From: Phycisphaeraceae bacterium
Lineage (GTDB): Bacteria > Planctomycetota > Phycisphaerae > Phycisphaerales > UBA1924
Reading direction: 5' to 3'
Length of the DNA: 33,971 nucleotides
NCBI GenBank assembly: GCA_021299385.1
Contig: JAJTGZ010000018.1
Coordinates: 1 to 33,971, forward strand
Shown here: positions 16,076 to 22,793 of the stretch, piece by piece
Layout: each line of letters begins with the position of its first letter
How positions within the stretch are numbered: position 1 is the first letter of the stretch
Position numbers and translations under genes: made by a program
The notes under the pieces: generated by a model
What the model saw: the letters and a program-made list of their open reading frames with translations, nothing else
Database searches by the model: none
What the model was told of the DNA's origin: nothing

Positions 16076-16981
16076 ATGCAAACGCACCAGGCCCACGCAA
16101 AGATCAACCTGGCCCTGGCCGTCGGCCCCCCACAAGGGCCGCGCGGGTACCACCCGATCGCCTCGATCTTTGTGTGCGTCTCCCTAGCCGGGGAGGTGCA
16201 CATCGAGCCGGCCGCTCACAGCAAAGGCACCTTCCGCACCACCTGGGCCAACGACGCGCCCCTGCCAACCCCCATCGACTGGCCGATCGAACAAGACCTT
16301 GGCTATCGCGCCTGGCGCGCACTGGAGGCCCACACCGGCCGCGCACTGCCGGTGCACATCGATGTCCGCAAGCGCGTCCCCGTCGGCGGGGGCCTCGGCG
16401 GGGGCTCATCCGAGGCCGCCGCCGTGCTGCGGGGCGTGAACAACCGCTGCGCACTCGCCCTCTCCAACGCGCAACTGGCCACCATCGGCGCGACACTCGG
16501 CGCCGACGTCCCCTTCTTCCTCGACGACCACACGCCCGCACGCCCGGCCGTGGTTGCTGGCTTTGGCGAACGCATCACACGCGTGCAACTCCCCACAGCA
16601 CGCGTCGTCCTCTTCATGCTCCCGCTGCGATGCCCTACCGGCGAAGTCTACAAGGCCTTCGACGCCGCCACGCACCAGCTGCCCGGCACGGCATCACTAC
16701 GCAGCGAGCGCATCGACGCGCTCCTCAACGCCGTACGCGAACGCAAAGCAATCGACCCGACCATGCTCTTTAACGACCTTGCGGCACCGGCTATGCACGC
16801 ATACCCCGCCCTAGCCGAGCACGCGCGGCACATCGCACGCGCAAGCGGGGCGACGATACACCTAACCGGCTCGGGCAGCACACTCTTGGCCCTCGCCCGC
16901 GACGCGGTTCAAGAGCAACGCCTCATCGCCGCGGCAGACACAGGCGTACGCGCACTCGGCGTCGATATGCTCGTGGCATAG
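16076..16981 (+). CDS. ispE: 4-diphosphocytidyl-2-C-methyl-D-erythritol kinase
   Basis: ATP-dependent kinase of the MEP pathway to isoprenoid precursors; cytoplasmic GHMP kinase. The 301 aa start MQTHQAHAKINLALAVG with the conserved AKINL(x)L, then GYHPIASIFVCVSL, the glycine-rich ATP loop VPVGGGLGGGSSEAAAVL, GADVPFFLD, and the C-terminal motif LTGSGSTLLAL. The length fits the family. The frame is open for 57 codons upstream of 16076, overlapping the NIF3 gene on the other strand, so the start rests on homology and the TATCCT box. The pathway product feeds the polyprenyl phosphate used by the UbiA-type enzyme at 27443. Confidence 0.95.
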   Translation: MQTHQAHAKINLALAVGPPQGPRGYHPIASIFVCVSLAGEVHIEPAAHSKGTFRTTWANDAPLPTPIDWPIEQDLGYRAWRALEAHTGRALPVHIDVRKRVPVGGGLGGGSSEAAAVLRGVNNRCALALSNAQLATIGATLGADVPFFLDDHTPARPAVVAGFGERITRVQLPTARVVLFMLPLRCPTGEVYKAFDAATHQLPGTASLRSERIDALLNAVRERKAIDPTMLFNDLAAPAMHAYPALAEHARHIARASGATIHLTGSGSTLLALARDAVQEQRLIAAADTGVRALGVDMLVA

Positions 16982-17061
16982 TTCGCTTGTCTAGTTTCCC
17001 CAGCCGCGGGCATGCCCGAGCGTGCCAACATACCATCTCCGCCACTTCCTAGGAGCTACCC

Positions 17062-17562
17062 GTGCACGAGTTTGTTCTCGATGTCGTCCAGGACATCCCA
17101 CGCCCCGTCGAAGAGGTCTTCCCCTTCTTTGCCGACGCCGGGAACCTCCAGCAAATCACCCCACCATTCCTGCACTTCCAAATCCTCACCCCCCTGCCCA
17201 TCGACATGCACGAGGGCACACTCATCGACTACCGCATCCGTCTGCACGGCATCCCCATCCGCTGGCGCACACGCATCGCACGCTGGGTGCCCATTACCCA
17301 AACCCCCGGCACCCAACCTGCCGGCACCCCCACGCCCTCGTTCATCGACGAGCAGATCAAAGGCCCCTACCGCAAGTGGGTGCACACGCACACCTTCGAG
17401 CCGATCGCCACGGGCACGCGTGCGCGCGACCAAGTCATCTACGCCGTGCCCGGCGGCCCGGGCGTCGAACGCATCATCGAACGCCTCTTCATCCGCCCGC
17501 AACTCGACCGCATCTTCGCCTACCGACGGCAAGTCATCGCCGACTATTTCGCCAAGACTTGA
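17062..17562 (+). CDS. SRPBCC (START-like) ligand-binding protein
   Basis: Single-domain helix-grip protein (166 aa) of the SRPBCC superfamily, often paired with cell-division-inhibitor SDR proteins or used as lipid or polyketide binders. It starts HEFVLDVVQDIPRPVEEVFPFFADAGNLQQITPPFLHFQIL, the usual first strand and helices, and ends with PGVERIIERLFIRPQLDRIFAYRRQVI, the long C-terminal helix; the GPYRKWVHTHTFEP strand lies between. The GTG start at 17062 has AGGAG 6 nt upstream. The ligand is unknown. It follows ispE by 80 nt and may be co-transcribed. Confidence 0.82.
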   Translation: MHEFVLDVVQDIPRPVEEVFPFFADAGNLQQITPPFLHFQILTPLPIDMHEGTLIDYRIRLHGIPIRWRTRIARWVPITQTPGTQPAGTPTPSFIDEQIKGPYRKWVHTHTFEPIATGTRARDQVIYAVPGGPGVERIIERLFIRPQLDRIFAYRRQVIADYFAKT

Positions 17563-17599
17563 ACCCCCTCCCCCCAGGGCAGGAGCAGCGGTGGAGTTG
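17562..17599 (+). repeat. Degenerate CCCC-rich hairpin repeat
   Basis: AACCCCCTCCCCCCAGGGCAGGAGCAGCGGTGGAGTT is a decayed copy of the family, starting at the stop codon of the SRPBCC gene. Confidence 0.6.
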
Positions 17600-17622
17600 G
17601 CTGACACAAAGTGTCCAATACA

Positions 17623-18152
17623 AAGAGGTTCGCGGAGGTTGCGAAGCTTGGCGGAGCAACGCGGAGTAAAGGCCCGAGTTGAAGCCTGCTACCACCAAAG
17701 CAACGCACAACCAATCTCTGCCACTCTGCCACTCTGCCACTCTGCCACTCTGCTACTTTGCTACTTTGCTACTCTGTCACTTCCCCTCCACACCTCCGTC
17801 CTCTGAGTGATTCCTTCTCTGGGCCCTCTGGGCCTCGGGAGTAAAACTTCTTCGTCAGCAAGTGCCGAGCGACAAGCGATGAGCGACGAGAAATGTGTAC
17901 GCTTCCCCGCGCCGTTGTGATCAAATGTGGATATGCACCACGATGGCACACGAGCCGCTCGGCGGCCTCGGGCATACCTCTGGACCCTCCCCGATGAGCA
18001 CGCCCCAGGATGGCTGTAAACGTCGCCGTGGGGGTGCGCGCAAAAAGGGGGAGATTGGCAAGGGCCACAAAGACGAATCAACCAGGCTTGAAAACCCCAA
18101 GCCTTCCCTCCGCGTTCCTCCGCCAACCTCCGCAATCTCCGCGAACCTCTTC
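17623..18152. repeat. Inverted repeat with arms 17623-17672 and 18103-18152
   Basis: The left arm AAGAGGTTCGCGGAGGTTGC... and the reverse complement of the right arm AAGAGGTTCGCGGAGATTGC... agree over about 50 nt with roughly seven differences. Each arm is itself built of CGCGGAG/GGCGGAG units spaced about 9 nt apart. About 430 nt separate the arms. Confidence 0.75.
17720..17783 (+). repeat. 8-bp tandem repeat, 8 copies (GCCACTCT / GCTACTTT)
   Basis: Four exact GCCACTCT units are followed by GCTACTTT, GCTACTTT, GCTACTCT and GTCACTTC. The period is not a multiple of three and no coding frame is served, so this is a simple non-coding microsatellite. Confidence 0.9.
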
Positions 18153-18158
18153 TGCCCC

Positions 18159-18179
18159 GGTCGGCTCGGAGAGCCGACC
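18159..18179. repeat. GGTCGGCTC-GGA-GAGCCGACC hairpin, copy 2
   Basis: Perfect 9-bp stem with a 3-nt loop, identical to the copy at 12145-12165. It lies 25 bp beyond the stop of the [2Fe-2S] protein gene. Confidence 0.8.
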
Positions 18180-18204
18180 TACCCGGCCGACCTACCCGGC
18201 CGGC

Positions 18205-18504
18205 TTACCCCGGACCCTCACCACCCGCCTCGCGCAGCATCTTCTCATCGCGCACGTTTGTCGCCTGGTACGTCAGCCGGGTGCGGGCGTATTGCTGCGG
18301 GCTGACGCGCAGGTCCGGCACCTCGCCGCGCAGGTGCTGGGCGTGCAGCGCTTTCAGAAACGGCACGCACCATCGGCAGCCCGTCCCCGCCCCCAGGCAC
18401 TCGCTGATCAGCGAGGCCACCGGCGGGTCCTGAACCGCCAAAAACGTCCGCACCTTGCGGAGCGAAACATGAAAGCACAAGCAAACCTCATCATCGGCGT
18501 CCAC
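18205..18504 (-). CDS. BFD-like [2Fe-2S]-binding protein
   Basis: Small protein (99 aa) with a bacterioferritin-associated-ferredoxin-like [2Fe-2S] domain. Cys8 and Cys10 (VCLCFHVS) and Cys43 and Cys46 (GAGTGCRWC) give the CxC...CxxC ligand pattern, with the usual LISECLGAGTGC lead-in. It probably works in electron transfer or iron handling, but no bacterioferritin gene is in view. The GTG start has GAGGAG 6 nt upstream. It follows the unknown 413-aa gene by 9 nt, so the two are very likely one operon. About 50 C-terminal residues lie beyond the domain. Confidence 0.8.
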   Translation of the reverse strand: MDADDEVCLCFHVSLRKVRTFLAVQDPPVASLISECLGAGTGCRWCVPFLKALHAQHLRGEVPDLRVSPQQYARTRLTYQATNVRDEKMLREAGGEGPG

Positions 18505-18513
18505 GCACGCTCC

Positions 18514-19755
18514 TCAAACCAGCAACGGCAACTCGTACCGCAGCACCATCATGCTCGGCACCGGCGGATAAGGTATCCGCACGCGCAGGCCCACAAAATC
18601 ACGCGCATCCCAACCCAGGCGCGCCATCGTTGCGTCGATCATCGCCGAGTAGCCCTCCACCTCATCGCAGGTGATGTTGGGAACATCCAGGGCCTCCGGC
18701 TCGACGCCGATCGGCAGCCGGCCCGACTCCGGGCCGTGCAGCGGGTAGACCGGACCGCCGGGGAGCATGCTATAGACTTCCAGCTCCGGGCGGTGTGCAA
18801 AGAACATCGAGCGGTGCACGAAGTAGTCAAAGACGACCACCTCCCCCGGCGTGCTCACGCGCACAATGTGCTCACCGAAGCGATCGACATCCGTCCGCCC
18901 GATCGGCACGCACGAGCGCATGAACCACCCGGTTACGCAGTCCATCGCCGCGGTCTGCCCGACGGGGACCGGCGCGAGCTCAAACCGGACCGCCCCGCTG
19001 GGCAGCGTCCGCACCTGCACCGTCGGCAGGGGCTTGGAGCAGAACGCGGGCATTAACGGCAACCCATCGGGCGTCAGGCCCGCTGGGTCGATCGCGCCGG
19101 TGAAGCCGGGGACGTTCTCCTGCCCCGCGCCGTCGTATGCACGCACGGTGGCGACGGCCCAGGGCGTCTCTGGGCGCAAACGCACCAGCCCGAGCAGGGC
19201 CGTAACGATGGCCGAGTCGAGCCGGCCCGGGTCCGCCGGGTTGGGCGCGACAAACTGCGCCGCCAGCTGCGCCCGTGCACGCACGCCAAAGACCGCGCTG
19301 TTGCCCACGAAGGCGACCTTGCGGTACTGCTCCTCGCGCTCGCGCCCGCTGGGCATCACACCCGCGAGCATGATTTCGAGCGTCTCGCGGTCCCCGGCGT
19401 GGGTGGCGATCATCTGCTCAAAGGCCAGCAGCGCCGACTGCACCGACTCCACTTCCGCCGGCGACGCCCCACCCTTGCCCAACGCCAGCAGCATCAGCTT
19501 CGAGCCCGTCCGCCCCGGGAGCCGGCACACGGCCGCCAGCGGGTCCGAATCGGTCACCACCCGCGCGATCTTCCACGCCAGGCTCTTGTCCAGCCGGAGC
19601 GCACGCCCAAGAGACTGCGGCTTAGACGGGTCCACCGCGCACGACGCCAACGCGGCCGAGAGCGCCGCACGCACCTGCAAGGCCACCTCACGCGCACGCG
19701 TCAAGAATGCGTCTGTCAACGGCTCGTCCACACTGTTACCGCTAGCCGAAAACAT
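18514..19755 (-). CDS. Conserved-looking protein of unknown function (413 aa)
   Basis: I do not recognise the family. The N-terminal 90 residues are helical and hold SLGRALRLDKSLAWKIARVV followed by DPLAAVCRLPGRTG, which resembles a helix-turn-helix or winged-helix segment. The remainder is mixed alpha/beta, soluble, without a signal peptide, and has aromatic-rich stretches such as VFDYFVHRSMFFAHRPELEVYSML. A transcriptional regulator with a ligand-binding domain is one possibility, not shown. The ATG at 19755 has GAGG 8 nt upstream and a TATACT -10 farther up. It leads an operon with the [2Fe-2S] protein. Confidence 0.75.
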   Translation of the reverse strand: MFSASGNSVDEPLTDAFLTRAREVALQVRAALSAALASCAVDPSKPQSLGRALRLDKSLAWKIARVVTDSDPLAAVCRLPGRTGSKLMLLALGKGGASPAEVESVQSALLAFEQMIATHAGDRETLEIMLAGVMPSGREREEQYRKVAFVGNSAVFGVRARAQLAAQFVAPNPADPGRLDSAIVTALLGLVRLRPETPWAVATVRAYDGAGQENVPGFTGAIDPAGLTPDGLPLMPAFCSKPLPTVQVRTLPSGAVRFELAPVPVGQTAAMDCVTGWFMRSCVPIGRTDVDRFGEHIVRVSTPGEVVVFDYFVHRSMFFAHRPELEVYSMLPGGPVYPLHGPESGRLPIGVEPEALDVPNITCDEVEGYSAMIDATMARLGWDARDFVGLRVRIPYPPVPSMMVLRYELPLLV

Positions 19756-19802
19756 CCGCTCTACCTCGGTTCATGATGGTGTATACGCATCCTCAGCCAG
19801 TC

Positions 19803-19808
19803 AGTATA
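19803..19808 (-). promoter_or_regulatory. Putative -10 element (TATACT) for the 413-aa gene / [2Fe-2S] operon
   Basis: TATACT on the minus strand within the palindromic AGTATACT. It predicts a leader of about 40 nt containing the GAGG ribosome binding site. No clear -35 element. Confidence 0.4.
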
Positions 19809-19860
19809 CTGCACAAACAGGCCAGAGCACGCAGCCAAAGACCAGCCAGCCCCGCACACC

Positions 19861-21762
19861 TCAACCCTTGATGGCAAAGGCACGCTCCAAGGCCAACGCA
19901 TGAGCCTTATGGTAATACTCGCCGAGGTTGGACCAATCAAACTGCCAAGAGTGCGCCTCGACCTGGTTGCGCATCGCGATCCGCGCACGCCGATCGAGCT
20001 TGCAGAACTCGAGCATCTGCCCGGCCATCTCGCCCGCGGCGTCGGCAAACCCGCGCCCGCGCCGGTGCACCGTCCACAAACCCGCCCCCGGCCGCCAGTG
20101 CATCTGCTTGCTGACGTAACTGCCAAAGCCCGCAAGATCACTGGTGATCGCCGGCACCCCCATCGCCAGGCACTCCAGCGGCGTGTACCCCCACGGCTCA
20201 TAACTGCTCGGGAAAACGCCAAGGTGGCACCCGCGCACAAAGTCGTCATACTCCATCCCCCACAAGGGGTTCACCGGGGACAAAAAGTCTGGGTGATAAA
20301 CGACCTTGACGGGGTCGTCCTTGCGGTTGAACAGCCAGACGTTCTGGATCTGCGAGATCACCGGGTCTGGCCCGTTGATCATGTGCGTTGTTACCAGCGG
20401 GAGGCGGTCAACCTTCATCGCCTGCTGCGTCCGCCGGTAGCGGAGCACCCAGTACTCATCGATCATCTTTTCCAGGTCCACGCGCGAGCCGGTCGCGCCG
20501 ACCTTGAAGAGCTTGTCCCCCAGGTCCGACATGATGTGGTCGCAGACTTGCCGAAACTCGTTGAGCACGCCCCGCTGCTGGAGCACCCACGGGTGCAGCG
20601 AGATCGTCGGCCTCTTGGTGATGATGAAAAACACCACGTTCACCGGCGAGCCGATCGCCTTGAGCTCGGCGTTGAGCCTCGCCATCGCCTCCAGCGACAG
20701 GTCAAACCCCTTGTTCCTCGGCTCATACCGGCCGCTGGTGAAAAAATAGAGCGTCTTGTCCAGGTCAAAGCTGTAACTCGGGAAGAAGTGCCCCATCACG
20801 AAGCGGTGGATCTTCTCCTTGTGCGTCGCGTGCAGCGTCTGGAACTCGTGCCCGACGTTGTACCGGCCGATGTCCAGCCCGTTGGGCAGGATCACGTCGG
20901 GCCCGCGCCCCAGCAGCCCCTCGCACTCTTCGCCCGTGACTTCGCTGACGGTCGTCATCACGTGGCACCCGTGCGCGCACGCCCGCTCGATGGCGTGCTG
21001 GGCCGAGATTTGATACTTCTCCGCCGACGCGGCCTGGTCGATCGTCCCCCACGAGAGGCGGTCGTAAAAATCCTCCTCGTTGCTGGCCATGTAGCGGCCC
21101 AGCAGCGTTGCGTGCGTCTGGAAGACACACCCCACCGGCAGGTTGTTCTTGCGGATCATCGGGACCGCCAGCCCACCCATCCACTCGTGGAAGTGCCCGA
21201 GCATCGGCCCGGTGCCGGCCGAGCCGCCCTCGCCGTGCTCGCTGAGTTTCATGAACACGCGCAGCACAGCGTCGGCGAAGCTCACCACGCCGTCGAGCAG
21301 GCCATCGCCGCCGGGGATCGCGATGTGGTTGTCGGCCCACAGCCGAAACTTGACGGCGTCGGCGTGCCCTTGCCCCTGCCAATGGTTGATCAGCAGCGCG
21401 CGTGGCCTACCCGAGACCATCCACCTGCCGTGCTTGATGTCCAGCCCCTCATGCCGCAACGCCTCGACGGCACGCCCGATCGGGCCCGTCGGTGGCGTCT
21501 CCTCAAACTCGATAGCCGCGTGCTGGGGGTTGTACGGGCCGATGAGGCAATACCGCTCACCCCAGCGCTCGACCATCGCCGGGGCCTTGGAACGGATGAC
21601 CTGGAAGATCCCCCCGATGGGGTTGCAGACCTCCCAGGCGACCTCGAGCAACATTCCATGCGGCGCGGGCTTCACTTCGAGCACCACATCGGCAATCGCC
21701 CCCTCGGCCGGTGAGTCTGGCCCGTCCAAAGTAGCAACCGGGCTGCGCAGACGCCTTCCCAT
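19861..21762 (-). CDS. Glycogen synthase, GT3 family (eukaryote-type)
   Basis: Retaining glucosyltransferase elongating alpha-1,4-glucan. The 633 aa resemble animal and fungal GYS/GSY rather than bacterial GlgA: EVAWEVCNPIGGIFQVIRSKA with YCLIGPYNPQ at the N-terminus, GHFHEWMGGLAVPMIR, FQTHATLLGRYMA, TVSEVTGEECEGLLGRGPDVILPNGLDI, then FTSGRYEPRNKGFDLSLEAMARLN, FFIITKRP, and the hallmark GVFPSSYEPWGYTPLECLAMGVPAITSDLAGFG with the catalytic Glu. The arginine-rich regulatory region of eukaryotic enzymes is not obvious. The ATG at 21762 is favoured by a TACACT box 6 nt upstream; an ATG at 21804 would add 14 residues. GT3 enzymes are known in some bacteria, UDP-glucose being the eukaryotic donor. 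Confidence 0.93.
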   Translation of the reverse strand: MGRRLRSPVATLDGPDSPAEGAIADVVLEVKPAPHGMLLEVAWEVCNPIGGIFQVIRSKAPAMVERWGERYCLIGPYNPQHAAIEFEETPPTGPIGRAVEALRHEGLDIKHGRWMVSGRPRALLINHWQGQGHADAVKFRLWADNHIAIPGGDGLLDGVVSFADAVLRVFMKLSEHGEGGSAGTGPMLGHFHEWMGGLAVPMIRKNNLPVGCVFQTHATLLGRYMASNEEDFYDRLSWGTIDQAASAEKYQISAQHAIERACAHGCHVMTTVSEVTGEECEGLLGRGPDVILPNGLDIGRYNVGHEFQTLHATHKEKIHRFVMGHFFPSYSFDLDKTLYFFTSGRYEPRNKGFDLSLEAMARLNAELKAIGSPVNVVFFIITKRPTISLHPWVLQQRGVLNEFRQVCDHIMSDLGDKLFKVGATGSRVDLEKMIDEYWVLRYRRTQQAMKVDRLPLVTTHMINGPDPVISQIQNVWLFNRKDDPVKVVYHPDFLSPVNPLWGMEYDDFVRGCHLGVFPSSYEPWGYTPLECLAMGVPAITSDLAGFGSYVSKQMHWRPGAGLWTVHRRGRGFADAAGEMAGQMLEFCKLDRRARIAMRNQVEAHSWQFDWSNLGEYYHKAHALALERAFAIKG

Positions 21763-21768
21763 GCGGGC

Positions 21769-21774
21769 AGTGTA
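21769..21774 (-). promoter_or_regulatory. Putative -10 element (TACACT) for the GT3 glycogen synthase
   Basis: TACACT on the minus strand, 6 nt before the ATG at 21762, without a Shine-Dalgarno. It would lie inside the coding region if the upstream ATG at 21804 were used. Confidence 0.4.
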
Positions 21775-21828
21775 CCGGCCCGCGGTAATGCGGCGCAGCA
21801 CCATGGCTTAGCAATGTTTCCCCCACCC

Positions 21829-22656
21829 TCACCCAAGGCCCCGCACCCCATTCGGCTCGCCCGCCGCCAGCGCCAGGCCGCCGCCGCGTGAGCGTGTTCG
21901 GACCATGTACTGCTGGAGGTTGCGCCCCGGGCATTCGGTGGGGTTCAGTTCGCGGTGGGTATAGACGCGCGAGAGTGGGATGTTGTACTGCCGCATCTGC
22001 GAGGCGATGAACCGGTCGAGCTGTGCCATCTGGGCGCTCGTCGGGCTTTGCTGCTCGAAGTTACCCATGCAGAGCACGCCGAGGTTGTGCTCGTTTTTGT
22101 CCTGCACATGCGCGCCCTGATAGGCCGTGGAGCGTCCCTCCCACACCCTCCCCCCGGCGTCGATGATGTAGTGGTACCCGATGTCTGCCCACTTGCCCCC
22201 ACCCTTGGCATTTCGGCTGATGTGCGAGAGGCGGATCTGCTCGACCCTTGCGGCGCACTGGCCGTACCCGGTGCTGGTAAAGACGTTCATCCCGTCGTGG
22301 TGCACGGTCAGCCGGCTGATCCCGTTCATGGCGTTGATGCTCCCCGGCCGGGCCACACCCGCACGCGTCCACTCACGCCTGGGGATCACGCCCGTCGGCA
22401 AGGGCACCACCCCCGGCACGGGGGACACAGGCCCAGCAGGGGCAAACGGGCCAGGCTCCGTAGGCGCCGGGTAATACGTGCCACGCACCGCCCGCCCCCC
22501 AGGAACACTCGGCAACTCGGGCCACGGAATCTCAGGGTCCCCCGCAACCAGACCATCGCCCCCACCGCCCGGCTTGGCCTTGCAGCCGGTCAAATACAAC
22601 AACCCCAGGGCTCCCCCCGCCTGCAGCAACAACCTACGCGATAGTTCAACGCTCAC
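21829..22656 (-). CDS. N-acetylmuramoyl-L-alanine amidase / PGRP-like, Tat-type lipoprotein
   Basis: Amidase_2/PGRP-domain protein (275 aa) likely to cut the muramyl-peptide bond of peptidoglycan. From the GTG at 22656, SRRLLLQAGGALGLLYLTGC combines a twin-arginine (7-8), a hydrophobic stretch and a lipobox LTGC (Cys25), so export as a Tat lipoprotein is likely. A Pro/Gly-rich linker leads to the domain: PRREWTRAGV, LTVHHDGM (zinc His), IGYHYIIDAGGRVWEGRS (Tyr), GAHVQDKNEHNLGVLCMGNF, YTHRELNPTECPG (zinc His and Cys). All zinc ligands of active amidases are present. GGAG lies 5 nt before the GTG; the open frame extends 15 codons to a TTG at 22701. It is upstream of and co-oriented with the GT3 gene. 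Confidence 0.88.
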   Translation of the reverse strand: MSVELSRRLLLQAGGALGLLYLTGCKAKPGGGGDGLVAGDPEIPWPELPSVPGGRAVRGTYYPAPTEPGPFAPAGPVSPVPGVVPLPTGVIPRREWTRAGVARPGSINAMNGISRLTVHHDGMNVFTSTGYGQCAARVEQIRLSHISRNAKGGGKWADIGYHYIIDAGGRVWEGRSTAYQGAHVQDKNEHNLGVLCMGNFEQQSPTSAQMAQLDRFIASQMRQYNIPLSRVYTHRELNPTECPGRNLQQYMVRTRSRGGGLALAAGEPNGVRGLG

Positions 22657-22708
22657 GCCCACTCCATCGGCAACCCACGCCCGTTCCCTGCAAACCCGCA
22701 AGCACCCC

Positions 22709-22770
22709 AGCCCCCCACCCTAGACCCCCAACCTTCACCCCCACCCTTCACCCCCACCCTACGCCCCACC
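22709..22770 (+). repeat. Low-complexity CCCCCACCCT/TTCACCC repeat
   Basis: A C-rich stretch with two tandem copies of about 16-17 nt (CCTTCACCCCCACCC). It fills most of the gap between the amidase gene and the 970-aa gene. No regulatory meaning is evident. Confidence 0.7.
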
Positions 22771-22793
22771 ATCGCGCAAGGTTCCGGGCACCC

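Larger units (their letters stand above)
17600..18204. other. Gene-free stretch of assorted repeats
   Basis: About 600 nt with no convincing gene. Short open frames exist on both strands but read through the repeats with unlikely protein composition. It contains one arm of an inverted repeat (17623-17672), an 8-bp tandem repeat (17720-17783), the other arm (18103-18152), and the GGTCGGCTC hairpin (18159-18179) followed by CGGCCGACCTACCCGGCCGG. Confidence 0.7.

Noticed and set aside
16006-16203. 66-codon N-terminal extension of the NIF3-family protein
   Set aside because: No homology; it overlaps the start of ispE and its putative promoter.
17720-17783. Tandem repeat as a CRISPR array
   Set aside because: The unit is 8 bp with no spacers and no cas gene nearby.
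17761-18135. Minus-strand frames of about 100-125 codons in the gene-free stretch
   Set aside because: They run through the tandem repeat and an inverted-repeat arm and have unlikely composition; no start signal or homology is seen.
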